Of a stretch of DNA of 64,000 nucleotides, positions 49,038-59,249 are shown piece by piece. Made by a program: the position numbers and the translations under genes. This stretch comes from Batkoa obscura (Eukaryota > Entomophthoromycota > Entomophthoromycetes > Entomophthorales > Batkoaceae), in assembly GCA_030770535.1 (NCBI GenBank), contig JASVEC010000003.1, positions 1,798,001 to 1,862,000 of the forward strand, in the 5' to 3' direction. The notes beneath the pieces were generated by a model. The model made no database searches. It was not told where the DNA came from and worked only from the letters and a program-made list of their open reading frames with translations. Numbering within the stretch: position 1 is the first letter of the stretch; every line of letters begins with the position of its first letter.

Positions 49038-49128
49038 GTGTTTTGTATTTTTTATTAAATATTCAATAATTATATAATTATATATTACATAATTATTTGG
49101 CTTTATTTTTTATTAAAATAAAGACAAA

Positions 49129-50758
49129 ATGCAAGCTTTTATAACTAAACTTCAAAATGGAATTTCTAAAAAATTTAATACGATAGGAAGAAGCACATTA
49201 TATAAACATTGTAATTCATTTACATCAATTTTAACAACTATTCACAATAACCCAGAGTTTATGGAATTTTATAATAATACAAAAAAAGGAAAAGAAATGT
49301 CATTAAGGTTTACTATTAATAATAACAGACTTAATCAAGCAATGTATAAAATTAGTGTTTTAAGGGAAACAGGAAATAAAAACCAACAAGTAGCATTATT
49401 ATCGACTATAGCTTCAGTATATTCTTTTGATGAAAGTAAAAGTTTTAGATTTAATATAAGTAGAAATCAATATGATTATTCAAAAATAATTAGTAATAAT
49501 AAAACACCAACATTACAACCTATTATTAAAAATACAAAAAAAATTAAAGATGAGCAAATTGAGATTATTATACAATATTTACTTGATAATTCAACTATTT
49601 CATCAAGATTTAATAAAAAAAATAATGATAATAAATATTGGTCAGATAATATATATATGTTAAATAAAAATAGAAGAATGATATACAGTAAATATTTTAA
49701 TGATTTAAAAGATAAAGCAGTAGCTAGGTCAACATTTTTCAAATATATACCAAATAATTTTAAAAATCCAGCAAGAAAAACAGATTTATGTAATATATGA
49801 GGATGTTTTTTTTGGTCTCATTATTTTTTCTATCTTTTAAGCACTATTTAAGTGGAAAAATTGTTAGTAAAATTCTTAAACATAAAAATACATCCCCATA
49901 TGTGCCCAGTATACAGTTAGAAAAGAGTTATTTGAAAATAAAATGAATACATCGATAAAAAATAAAGCAGAGATAGAGTAATCTTTTAATAAAGAAAAAA
50001 GGTTATATAAATTACATGAATTTTGTGTTGATACTCAAAAAAACATATTTAATGAGACTATTAAAAAATTAAATAATAGAAGTTGTATAATAATTTTAGA
50101 CTTTAAACAAAATATGGAAACAGGAACAAGACCAGATCCAATAAACTTAGATTATTATAATAAACAAGCTATATCAGTATTAGGGTTTGGCGTTTTATAT
50201 TTAAAAAATGTTAAAACAATAGGCAAAGTTTATTTTGATTATTTATCTGAAATATTAAATCATGATTCAGCATATGCAGGAGATTGTTTAGTTGATTTAA
50301 TATCTAAAGAGCCTTTATTTAAAAAGTTTACAAAAATTAATATATGGGCAGATACAGGATATCATTTTAAATCTCAAAAGTTTTTACATTATATATTTGA
50401 AGAAATTTATAAAATAAATAGTAGTTTAAATATTGATCTTAATTTTTTTGCTGAGCACCATGGAAAAAGTATAGTTGACGGACATTTTGGAAATCTTTCA
50501 CAGTGGAAAAATAGTTTTGAAGCATTGGGTAAAATAGAAGATATTGATCAATTAATTTCAAAATTTGAGACTTTTATTTGTGAACATAATAGAGTTAATA
50601 ACTCAACTGTCAATAATGGGAAAACAAATATAATTTTTAAAAAGTATGAAAGAAACAAAGATATAATAAAAATAATAAAAACACAAGGTATTAAAAAGTA
50701 TTTACATTTTATTAAACTTGATAATAAACTACACTGTTATCCAGTATCTGATAGATAA
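49129..50758 (+). pseudogene. Transposase of copy A, split by a MITE
   Basis: The first part (49129-49800, 223 codons) and the second (49903-50758) match the intact transposase of copy B throughout. The MITE at 49798-49898 interrupts the reading frame right after KTDLCNI. The second part also has an in-frame TAA near 49980 where copy B has CAA. The catalytic-looking motifs DFKQNM, WADTGYHFKSQ and AEHHGKSIVDGHFG all survive downstream. The copy is inactive as a source of full-length enzyme, but its ends look usable in trans. Confidence 0.88.
49798..49898 (-). mobile_element. MITE family 1 inserted in transposase A (insertion site resolved)
   Basis: 101 bp, beginning TGAGGATG and ending CATCCCCA, with TA on each side. 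Comparison with copy B around 57058 shows the empty site, with 103 bp gained including one target copy. The data fit a TA duplication (up to ATATG). Confidence 0.92.
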
Positions 50759-50947
50759 AAAAAAAGCGATATAATTACAATTAAAGTTATAAAGTTTATA
50801 AAGATAAAAAAATAAAAAGGTCAATCCCAGCTTGTTTTACAGAGATAACAGAAAATTTAAAAGTTTCAATATTTAATAAGCAAGTAAGTAGTTTATCAGA
50901 TGATAGAAATCAATTATTAAATGTTGATATTGCTTAAATTATTGATA

Positions 50948-51089
50948 GCTAAGTTAATAAATAGTCAAAGAGCAAGTAGTTGTAATAATAAGTAAAAACT
51001 ATTATTATACTGCTTGTATTACATAGGGATGGTTAATTATAGTTTTGGGGCTAACCACTCCCTCCCATGCAGCTATTTATTAACTTAGT
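50948..51089. mobile_element. 142-bp hairpin element in transposon A
   Basis: 17-bp inverted ends (GCTAAGTTAATAAATAG and its complement), one end base changed, flanked by GATA repeats. The same element sits at the same site in copy B. Confidence 0.75.
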
Positions 51090-51472
51090 GATATATTAAT
51101 AATGTAATTATAGCATTAAAATAATTTATTCATTTGATAGCAAATCTGTAATGTTGGCTATAAAGCAGTTAATAATAAGCATTTCTTAATAAAGTTTTAT
51201 AAAAATATACATTTATTTACATATTATAACTTTAATTAATATCACTATATAGGCTATATTGGTAAAAACTTTGCTAATCCAGAAAGTTATATTAAATTTG
51301 ATAGAAATTCCGCTAACTTACAATATAAATTATATCAAAATAATTTAAAGCTGTGTCCGGGTACTTTTGGTTTTTAATAAAGAATTTGTTTTACAGAATA
51401 TTAACCAAAGTTTTTAAAATATAAAATATTTAAAAACTGGATAAAAAAATGAAACCAATTCGGACACCTCCA

Positions 51473-51976
51473 TATTGATAATGTTAAGTTATTATTAGTC
51501 AAAGATATTTTGAAATAAAAAACAAAAGAAAGCTAAAACGTTTGACAATTTTTGATTTTCACATTTTAAATTTAATAGTCTAAAAGTAATTTATTAATAG
51601 AATTAAAGCAAGTTTTAAAAAGCAAGTTAAATCGATTTACAAACTATAACTTATTAAAATGTAACAGAAATTAAAGATTTTAGCCTAGTTTTACTTGAAT
51701 TTTAGACTTAATTTCTATTTAAAATAAACTGTTTACTATTTTCAATTCAAGGTGAACTAGCTGTAATAAATAACGTTAATACATTTTGAAAATTTTGTTA
51801 TTAGTTACAAAGCTAGGGCCAGGTCAAGGCTAAGTTAAAGTTAAAACAAAGACTTCACTTTTCTATAGTTTAAATTTATTCTAATTTTGAAACAAAAATA
51901 AAGTTTGGTATTTATACAGAAGTACCAAATGACCAAAAACAAAAAAATTGTCATCAGAATGATTGGTGCTTTTGAA
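51473..51976. other. Spacer, nothing recognised
   Basis: 500 bp of AT-rich DNA between transposon A and the 3' end of the secreted orphan gene. No frame or repeat found. Confidence 0.5.
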
Positions 51977-52618
51977 TTACACAGAGCCACGCTTGAAGGG
52001 TGGATAACCAAGTGATTCCCTTATACCTAAATGGCCGTTGCCATCTGTTACATGGTAACCAGTTTTACCTTTATTTTCAACTTTATAATACATTACTTTT
52101 GTTGCATTATTGTTATCATATTTCCATTCATAATAGTCACCGCAAGGACTTAAATTATCATTCTTGTTTGAAACATAGATTTGACAATCGATTTCACCTT
52201 GTAATTTAGTTATTGTATTACCATTAGTTAATTCAGCTTGAGTACAGAACCAATCATCACCAGCAACTTTGTAGCGCAAGAGATTCATTTGGTCTAGGTT
52301 AGTACTAGTAAGAAAGCGTTGGATTTCAGAATCAACTATAGCCAAATTATCTTGAAATTTCTTACAATACAAAGTAGCTTTATATTTAGTATGATCTAAT
52401 CTTAAAGTATTCGACTTTGAATCAAACACCCCAGCCTCTTTTAACCCAGCACCAACACCAAGCCCAGCGATAGTAATAGCAGTACCTATAGCCAAAGCGT
52501 TAAAGATAGCAGCACCAGCAAGAACAATTCCATAAGAACCTACTAAAAAAATAGTAATTGGCTCACTCACAATGCAAGTAAGTAAAACGCTAAGTAAAAA
52601 GACTAATTTATTGTTCAT
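51977..52618 (-). CDS. Secreted or membrane-anchored orphan protein, 213 aa
   Basis: A single exon. The N-terminus (MNNKLVFLLSVLLTCIVSEP) reads as a signal peptide. A long Gly/Ala/Ile hydrophobic stretch (about 22-60, containing VLAGAAIFNALAIGTAITIA) could be a membrane segment. The remainder is polar, with four Cys at 85, 125, 145 and 159, enough for two disulfides. It ends YPPFKRGSV. GC content and codon choice are higher than in the flanks, consistent with a real expressed gene. A TATA box lies ~70 bp upstream. No family is recognised and no function is proposed. Position between transposon copies fits a fast-evolving accessory gene. Confidence 0.75.
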   Translation of the reverse strand: MNNKLVFLLSVLLTCIVSEPITIFLVGSYGIVLAGAAIFNALAIGTAITIAGLGVGAGLKEAGVFDSKSNTLRLDHTKYKATLYCKKFQDNLAIVDSEIQRFLTSTNLDQMNLLRYKVAGDDWFCTQAELTNGNTITKLQGEIDCQIYVSNKNDNLSPCGDYYEWKYDNNNATKVMYYKVENKGKTGYHVTDGNGHLGIRESLGYPPFKRGSV

Positions 52619-53756
52619 GGTATAAAACTAAATTTTCAGTTCTATTTTTTTCTAAATGATAATCTTTATTTTTGCAATACTCAAGTTGTTTATATACTAA
52701 ACAACTGGAGTGTTAGTTACTATCGTATTTTATTATTATTTAAGGATTATTTTATAAGTACCAATCCTATTTTGATCATACTTCCCCTTTAATAATTCTG
52801 ACTATTAAATCTTTTATACAAATAAAACGTAAAATTCTTTACTTTAAATCTAAAAAAGAAAATAATATTATATAACAACAATATTTAATTAATTTGATAA
52901 AAGTTGTTATATAGTACTGAGATATTTAAAAGAATAGGTAAGTTGCGTTTATAATAAAATCCATATTAAGTAAGTGCAGCTTAAATCCAAAAATATTAAA
53001 ATTAGACATGAATCTTCACACTCATAAGAGGAGCTTAATTAATGTAAAACTAATGTAAAACTAATGTAATTTTAGTAAATAAAAAATTGTTTTTTATTGC
53101 GGTGGCTAGGCTTCTAACAATAAATTTATAATAAAAAATTGTAACTAGTTTGATATGTTATTTAAATAAATTGTTTTAAGTTGTTATATATTAAATAAGA
53201 ATATAAAGTATTTTATTTCACAAATCGAATATTTGAGCTACAATTTACTTCAACGTTACTATTCAACAATGCGAAATCATACGATCCTTTAAATGTTCAA
53301 AATAATAATAATTGTTAGGAATATTTCATATCAGTTGTAGGTGTATTAATTGGTTATTTCACGTCATTAAGAAGTTTTAGTATTAACTACTTGAAGTGAA
53401 GTGGTTCTTTCTCTGTTAATTATTTCAGCCTTAATTATAAAAACCCCAAAAGTCCCATCAAAATGATCTAATTATTGTTTATAAAACTTTATTTACCTTT
53501 TAAATTTAAGAGTCAACCTAGATAAACTAAATGTAATGACTGTTTTTTAAACACAAAGCAAGGTTTATAAAATTAACCACAAATCACTAATGAGTGGTAC
53601 TGTGTAGACATGTTTGCAAATTATTGACTAAAATCAGGTTTAATTAAGTATGAGATGCTTTAATATGAGCTTTATAACCAAAAAATTGAGACATTACTAT
53701 AGCTTCTGTGTAAAACTTTAGTCACTTTTAGTAAAAGATTGATGTAAAGCTCCATA
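52619..53756. other. 1.1-kb spacer, nothing beyond the orphan gene's promoter
   Basis: AT-rich, no gene, RNA or repeat recognised until the MITE at 53757. Confidence 0.5.
52686..52706 (-). promoter_or_regulatory. TATA box within a palindrome, upstream of the orphan gene
   Basis: On the minus strand TATATAAA (52689-52696) lies ~70 bp before the ATG, set inside a GTTGTTTA..TAAACAAC palindrome. Confidence 0.55.
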
Positions 53757-53857
53757 TGGGGGTGTCTTTTTTGGCTTCATCACTTTTTCCATTTTTTAAG
53801 CGCTATTTGAGTGGAAAGATTATTAGTAAAATTCTTAAACAAAAAAATACATCCCTA
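53757..53857 (-). mobile_element. MITE family 1 copy at the edge of the nested stack
   Basis: TA-flanked, begins TGGGGGTGTCTTTTTTGGCT and ends ATACATCCC. It adjoins the truncated transposon D. Confidence 0.85.
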
Positions 53858-53986
53858 TATTCACAAAAAATCTTAAATTTCGAAATTAAGCGATCAATAT
53901 TTTCTATTTTACTTAATGCTTTAAAACTATTTTTCTATTATGAAAGATTTTTAAAGTGTTTATTAACTATATTTTTTCTATGGTTC

Positions 53987-54450
53987 TGTGAAAGTTGATA
54001 CTTAGTGGTCGAAGTTAAAAGCTACTCTTGCTTAATTAACTTGCCTTGAGTCGAAGGGTCTTAGTTTATGTAACTAAGGTAGACTTAACTTAATAGAAAT
54101 AATACGCAATAAGCTACGAATTATGTAAACAAATACAATGGAAGATATTACCGTAAAATCTATATAAGATGTTGTCAGAAAGACTTAGTGGCTTTATTAA
54201 TGATACGTTATCAGGGAGTAATCCAATTAAAAAGCCTTGAGTTATCATATTGAAGGATCTCTTTTATACTCCAATAAGTATGGATATCAAAACGAGAAGA
54301 TAATATTGTTTGCAATATGAAGTTAGAAATTCTCGCAGAAAATCAAAATAAGGGACTCTGAATTGATTGTGTTTGAATTTGAAAATACAACAACTTAAGT
54401 GATTGTTGTGTTATAATGAATCTAAGAGCTAAATAAAGCAATATTTCACA
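53987..54450 (+). mobile_element. Solo-LTR-like element inside transposon D
   Basis: 464 bp, TGTGAAAG..TTTCACA, flanked by GTTC repeats. Comparison with copy B's transposase shows a clean insertion. It has an internal TATATAAG, as expected of an LTR promoter. It is a longer subfamily than the 360-bp ones in A and B. Fossil; family unknown. Confidence 0.65.
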
Positions 54451-54635
54451 GTTCTTAGCAAAAAAATTAAAATCAATATTTAGACTATTATTTATTTTAT
54501 GAATTTTTTTAAGTATATAATATAAAAACTCTTGAGATTTAAAATGGTTTGCTGTATTTGCCCATATATTAATTTTTATAAACTTTTTAAATAAAGGCTT
54601 TTTAGACATTAAAGTAATTAAACAGTTTTTTGCAT

Positions 54636-54680
54636 ATAGGGGTGTTTTTTTTGGCTTCATTATTTTTTCTATTTTTTAAA
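54636..54680 (-). mobile_element. MITE family 1, half copy
   Basis: Only the GGGGTGTTTTTTTTGGCTTC half remains, inside transposon D, with loss of adjacent transposase sequence. Confidence 0.75.
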
Positions 54681-55283
54681 TATAAAACACCAAACTCTAA
54701 TACTGATATAGCTTGTTTGTTATATTTTCAACAATAGGTTATAATGTTAATATTCTATTGTTATTAATTATTAATTATTATTAATTATTATTAATTATTG
54801 TTAATTATTTTTAAATAATTATATTGATTTTTACTTATATTAAATCTAAAATTTTTATACTCATTAAAAAAAAATTAAAAATATAGTTGATGATAATGCT
54901 ATTTATTAGTTTTTGTTTACTGTTTCTTTTAAAGCATTAATTTTATACATTGTTTATTTAAGTTTATTATTATTAATAGGATTTTTATTTTTATTTTTTT
55001 TATATTTTTTATTTTATTATAGAATTCCATAAACTCTGGGTTATCATAAATAGCTGTTAAAATTGATATAAATGAATTACAGTGTTTATATATGATGCCT
55101 TTTCCTATTGTATTAAAATTTTTAAAAATTCACCTTAAAGTTTAGTTATAAAAACTTGCATTTTGTTTTTATTTTAATAGAAAGTAAAATCAAGTAATTA
55201 TATGGGGGTGTCCGAATTGGTTTCAGAATTTAACTAGAAATTAGTCCAAATTTTAAGTTTTTAAATTTGTAAGCCCTTATCAT

Positions 55284-55382
55284 ATGATGATGTATTTTTT
55301 TGCTTAAAAATTTTACTTGATCTTTCTGCTCAAATAGCGCTTAAAAGATGGAAAGAATGATGAAACCAAAAAAACACCCCCA
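55284..55382 (+). mobile_element. MITE family 1 copy inside transposon E (left part)
   Basis: TGATGATGTATTTTTTTGC to AACACCCCCA; core CAAATAGCGCTTAAAAGATGG. Confidence 0.82.
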
Positions 55383-55864
55383 ATTATTTATAATAACCCG
55401 GAGTTTATGGCATTTTATAATAAAACTTTTAAAAAAGATTATCAAAGTTTGTTATTAATAATAAATTTAATTAAGCAATATATGGGGGTGTCCGAATTGG
55501 TTTCATTTTTTTATCCAATTTTTAAATATTTATATTTTAAAAACTTTGCTTAAAATTCTATAAAAATAAATTCTTTATTAAAAGCCAAAAGTACCTGACA
55601 CAGTTTTAAATTATTTTGTTATAATTTATATTGTCAATTAGCGGAATTTTTATTAAATTTAATATAAATTCCTGGATTAGTAAAGATTTTACTAATATAG
55701 CCTGTATAGTGATATTAGTCAAAGTTGTAATATGTAAATAAATATATGCTTTTATATAGCTTTATTAAGAAATATTTATTATTAATTGTTTTATATTCAA
55801 CACTACAGATTTGCTATCAAATGAATAAATTATTTTAATGTTATAATTACATTATTAATATATC

Positions 55865-56006
55865 GCTAAGTTAATAAATAGCTGCATGGGAGGGAGTGGT
55901 TAGCCCCAAAACTATAATTAACCATCCCTATGTAATACAAGCAGTGTATTAATAGTTTTTACTTATTATTACAACTACTTGCTCTTTGACTATTTATTAA
56001 CTTAGC
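55865..56006. mobile_element. 142-bp hairpin element in transposon B
   Basis: Perfect 17-bp inverted ends (GCTAAGTTAATAAATAG) and perfect TATC target repeats. A small MITE distinct from families 1 and 2. Confidence 0.85.
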
Positions 56007-56196
56007 TATCAATAATCTAAGTAATATCAACATTTAATAATTGATTTCTATCATCTAATAAGCTACTTACTTGCTTACTAAATATTGAAACTTTTAAATT
56101 CTCAGTTATTTTTGTAAGATAAGCTGGGGTTGACCTTTTAATTTTTCTATCCTCTATAGACTCTATAACTTTAATTGAAATTATATCGCTTTTTTT

Positions 56197-57720
56197 TTAT
56201 CTATCAGATACTGGATAACAGTGTAGTTTATTATCAAGTTTAATAAAATGTAAATACTTTTTAATACCTTTTATTTTTATTATTTTTTTTGTATCTTTGT
56301 TTCTTTCATACTTTTTAAAAATTATATTTGTTTTCCCATTATTGACAGTTGAGTTATTAAATCTATTATTTTCACAAACAAAAATCTCAAATTTTGAAAT
56401 TAATTGATCAATATCTTCTATTTTACCTAATGCTTCAAGACTATTTTTCCACTGTGAAAGATTTCCAAAATGCCCGTCAACTATACTTTTTCCATGATGC
56501 TCAGCAAAAAAATTAAGATCAATATTTAAACTACTATTTATTTTATAAATTTCTTCAAATACATAATGTAAAAACTCTTGAGATTTAAAATGATATCCCG
56601 TATCTGCCCATATATTAATTTTTGTAAACTTTTTAAATAAAAGCTCTTTAGATATTAAATCAATCAAACAATCTCCTGCATATGCTGAATCATGATTTAA
56701 TATTTCAGATAAATAATCAAAATAAACTTTGCCTATTGTTTTATCGTTTTTTAAATACAAAACGCCAAACCCTAATACTGATATAGCTTGTTTATTATAA
56801 TGATCTAAGTTTATTGGATCTGGTCTTGTTCCTATTTCCATATTTTGTTTAAAGTCTAAAATTATTATACAACTTCTATTATTTAATTTTTCAATAGTTT
56901 CATTAAGTATGTTTTTTTGAGTATCAACACAAAATTCATGTAATTTATATAACCTTTTTTCTTTATTAAAAGATTCCTGTATCTCTGCTTTATTTTCTGT
57001 CGCTGTATTTATTTTATTTTCAAATAACTTTTTTCTAACTGTATACTGGGCACATATATTACATAAATCTGTTTTTCTTGCTGGATTTTTAAAATTATTT
57101 GGTATATATTTGAAAAATGTTGACCTAGCTACTGCTTTATCTTTTAAATCATTAAAATACTTACTGTATATCATCCTTCTACTTTTATTTAATATATATA
57201 TATTCTCTGACGAATATTTATCATTATTTTTCTTACTAAATCTTGATGAAATAGTTGAATTATCAAGTAAATATTGTATAATAATCTCGATTTGCTCATC
57301 TTTAATTTTTTTTGTATTTTTGATAGTAGGTCGTAATGTTGGTATTTTATTATTATTAATTATTTTTGAATAATCATATTGATTTTTACTTATATTAAAT
57401 CCAAAACTTTTACATTCATCAAAAGAATATACTGAAGCTATAGTCGATAATAATGCTACTTGTTGGTTTTTATTTCCTGTTTCCCTTAAAACACTAATTT
57501 TATACATTGCTTGATTAAGTTTGTTATTATTAATAGTAAAATTTAATAATATTTTTTTTCTTTTTTTTGTTTTATTATAAAATTCCATAAACTTTGGGCT
57601 ATTGTGAATAGTTGCTAAAATTGATGTAAATGAATTACAATGTTTATATAATGTGCTTCTCCCTACCGTATTAAAGTCTTTAGAAATTCCATTTCGAAGT
57701 TTAGTTATAAAAGCTTGCAT
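56197..57720 (-). CDS. Transposase of copy B, 507 aa, superfamily unassigned
   Basis: A single uninterrupted exon. A Lys/Asn-rich N-terminal region (about 1-215) may bind the ends. A putative zinc site follows: C220xxC223 (KTDLCNIC) with H261xxC264 (KLHEFC). The C-terminal half looks like an RNase-H-fold catalytic domain. It has a beta-strand Asp at 289 (CIIILDFKQNM), a second Asp at 373 (WADTGYHFKSQEF), and AEHHGKSIVDGHFGNLSQW at 406-424, where E407 or D415 could complete a DDE/D triad. Residue assignment is inference. I cannot place it in a named superfamily. TA targets and short 23-bp ends argue against hAT, MULE and piggyBac. Confidence 0.85.
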   Translation of the reverse strand: MQAFITKLRNGISKDFNTVGRSTLYKHCNSFTSILATIHNSPKFMEFYNKTKKRKKILLNFTINNNKLNQAMYKISVLRETGNKNQQVALLSTIASVYSFDECKSFGFNISKNQYDYSKIINNNKIPTLRPTIKNTKKIKDEQIEIIIQYLLDNSTISSRFSKKNNDKYSSENIYILNKSRRMIYSKYFNDLKDKAVARSTFFKYIPNNFKNPARKTDLCNICAQYTVRKKLFENKINTATENKAEIQESFNKEKRLYKLHEFCVDTQKNILNETIEKLNNRSCIIILDFKQNMEIGTRPDPINLDHYNKQAISVLGFGVLYLKNDKTIGKVYFDYLSEILNHDSAYAGDCLIDLISKELLFKKFTKINIWADTGYHFKSQEFLHYVFEEIYKINSSLNIDLNFFAEHHGKSIVDGHFGNLSQWKNSLEALGKIEDIDQLISKFEIFVCENNRFNNSTVNNGKTNIIFKKYERNKDTKKIIKIKGIKKYLHFIKLDNKLHCYPVSDR

Positions 57721-57811
57721 TTTGTTTTTATTTTAACAAAAAATAAAGTCAAATAACTATATAATTATATATTATATAGCTATTGAATATTTAATAAAAA
57801 ATACAAAACAC

Positions 57812-58171
57812 TGTGAAATATCGTTTCATCATCTCTGTGATTGATTATCGCATAATAATCACTTAACTTGTTTACAAAACTAGTTGAGTATAAAATAGAT
57901 TCTTCAACATAATAGCTCAAGGCTTTTTAATTTAATTGTTCCCTAATATTTTACTTTTAATAAAGCCACTAAATCTTTCTGACAATATCTTATGTAGATT
58001 TTATAGTAATATCCTGTATTCTATTTATTTTACATAGCTCGTAGCTTATTGTGTATTACTCCTATTGATTTAAGTCTATCTTAGCTACATAAACTAAGGC
58101 CTTTTGACTTACAGCCAGTTAACTAAGCTAGAACTGCCTCTAACTCCAATTACTGAGTACTAACTTTCACA
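57812..58171 (-). mobile_element. Solo-LTR-like element inside transposon B
   Basis: 360 bp, TG..CA ends, imperfect AACAC/AACAT target repeats. At the same site as the one in copy A. Confidence 0.6.
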
Positions 58172-58429
58172 AACATATAATCAAAAAAATAAAATAAAAT
58201 AAAATAAATAAAATAAGTCTTTAAGTTAAATTTTTATATTTAGTTTTAAGCTTTTTAAATTTAGCTGATCATACATTAAAGACTCACAAATTTAAAAACT
58301 TAAAATTTGGATTAATTTCTAGTTAAATTCTGAAACCAATTCGGACACCCCCAAATAAAATAAAAAATATTAATCAATTGATTTAAAAATTCAAAGTTTT
58401 TATTTATAGGAATATGTATTTATTTATAT

Positions 58430-58895
58430 TGTGAAATATTGCTTTATTTAGCTCTCGGATTGATTATAACACAACAATCATTTAAGTTGTTGTGTTCTCA
58501 AGTTCAAACACAACCAAGTCCGAGTCCCTTATTTTGATTTGCTGCGAGAATTTCTAACTTCATATTGCAAACAATATTATCTTCTCGTTTTGATATCCAT
58601 ACTTATTGGAGTATAAAAGAGATTCTTCAATATGATAACTCGAGGCTTTTTTAATTGGATTACTCCCTGATAACGTATCATTAATAAACTCACTAAGTCT
58701 TTCTGATAACATCTGATATAGATTTTATAGTAGTATCTTCCATTGTATTTGTTTTACATAATTCGTAGCTTACTACATATTATTTCTATTAAGTTAAGTC
58801 TACCTTAGTTACATAAACTAAGACCCTTCGACTCAAGGCAAGTTAATTAAGCAAGAGTAGCTTTTAACTTCGACCACTAAGTATCAACTTTCACA
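58430..58895 (-). mobile_element. Solo-LTR-like element inside transposon E
   Basis: 466 bp with TGTGAAA/TTTCACA termini and ATAT repeats on each side. Close relative, inverted, of the 464-bp element at 53987. Confidence 0.65.
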
Positions 58896-59039
58896 ATATG
58901 TTACAACTTTGATTGATATTAATATACAAGTTAGACTAGTAAAGTTTTTGCCAATCTGCCAATTTTTATTAAATTTAACAGAAATTATGTTAACTTATAA
59001 TATAAATTATAATAAAATGATTTAAAACCATTGAGTATT

Positions 59040-59140
59040 TGGGGATGTATTTTTTTGCTTAACAATTTTACTAACAGTTTTTCCACTCAAATAGCGCTTA
59101 AAAATGGAGAAAAGTGATGAAGTCAAAAAAAACACCCCCA
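59040..59140 (+). mobile_element. MITE family 1 copy inside transposon E (right part)
   Basis: TGGGGATGTATTTTTTTGC to AACACCCCCA, core CAAATAGCGCTTAAAAATGG. Confidence 0.85.
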
Positions 59141-59249
59141 TTTTTGCTTTTTGATAAAAAATTATTTTTATAAAATTTTAAGCAAAGTTTTTAATATAAA
59201 ATATTTAAAAATTAAATAAAAAATGAAACTAATTTGGATGTCCCTATAT

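Larger units (their letters stand above)
48498..51472 (+). mobile_element. DNA transposon copy A (TIR, TA target), 2975 bp
   Basis: Bounded by 23-bp inverted repeats starting TGGGAGTGTCCGAATTGGTT on the left (the consensus has G at the fifth base). The complement stands at the right end, and TA lies on both sides. It encodes a transposase in which a family-1 MITE (49798-49898) is inserted. Without that insert the length is 2872 bp, within a base of copy B. It also carries a solo-LTR-like insertion (48679-49037) and a 142-bp hairpin element (50948-51089) as passengers. The superfamily is unassigned. The TA target recalls Tc1/mariner but the transposase does not look like one. Confidence 0.9.
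53858..55202 (-). mobile_element. DNA transposon copy D, truncated and decayed
   Basis: Minus-strand transposase remnants match copy B in order: its region near residue 440 starts at 53870, then ~54455-54720, then ~54740-55152 (the N-terminus). The piece between is missing about 500 bp relative to B. It contains a solo-LTR-like insertion (53987-54450) and a half MITE (54636-54680). The right-hand (5') end is cut by the start of copy E at 55203. It is clearly older than copies A and B. Confidence 0.8.
55483..58353 (-). mobile_element. DNA transposon copy B, 2871 bp, looks complete
   Basis: Perfect 23-bp terminal inverted repeats beginning TGGGGGTGTCCGAATTGGTT. The left flank is TA; the right flank is AA, so one target base may have changed. 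It carries an uninterrupted 507-codon transposase plus the same two passengers at the same sites as copy A: a 360-bp solo-LTR-like element and a 142-bp hairpin element. It is inserted into copy E. Intact ends and open frame make it the best candidate for an active family member. Confidence 0.92.
55203..59249 (+). mobile_element. DNA transposon copy E, internally deleted and split by copy B
   Basis: The left terminus begins TGGGGGTGTCCGAATTGGTT at 55203. A transposase scrap (about 55383-55480, matching the first ~75 residues) follows. The matching right terminus ends at 59249 (GAAACTAATTTGGATGTCCC region). Copy B (55483-58353) lies in between, inserted in opposite orientation. Two family-1 MITEs and one solo-LTR-like element also sit inside it. 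That the left and right pieces belong to one element is inference from orientation and order. Confidence 0.65.

Noticed and set aside
2897-59140. Recurring ~100-bp units as a CRISPR-like array
   Set aside because: The units are dispersed, in both orientations, with terminal inverted repeats and TA flanks; they are MITEs.
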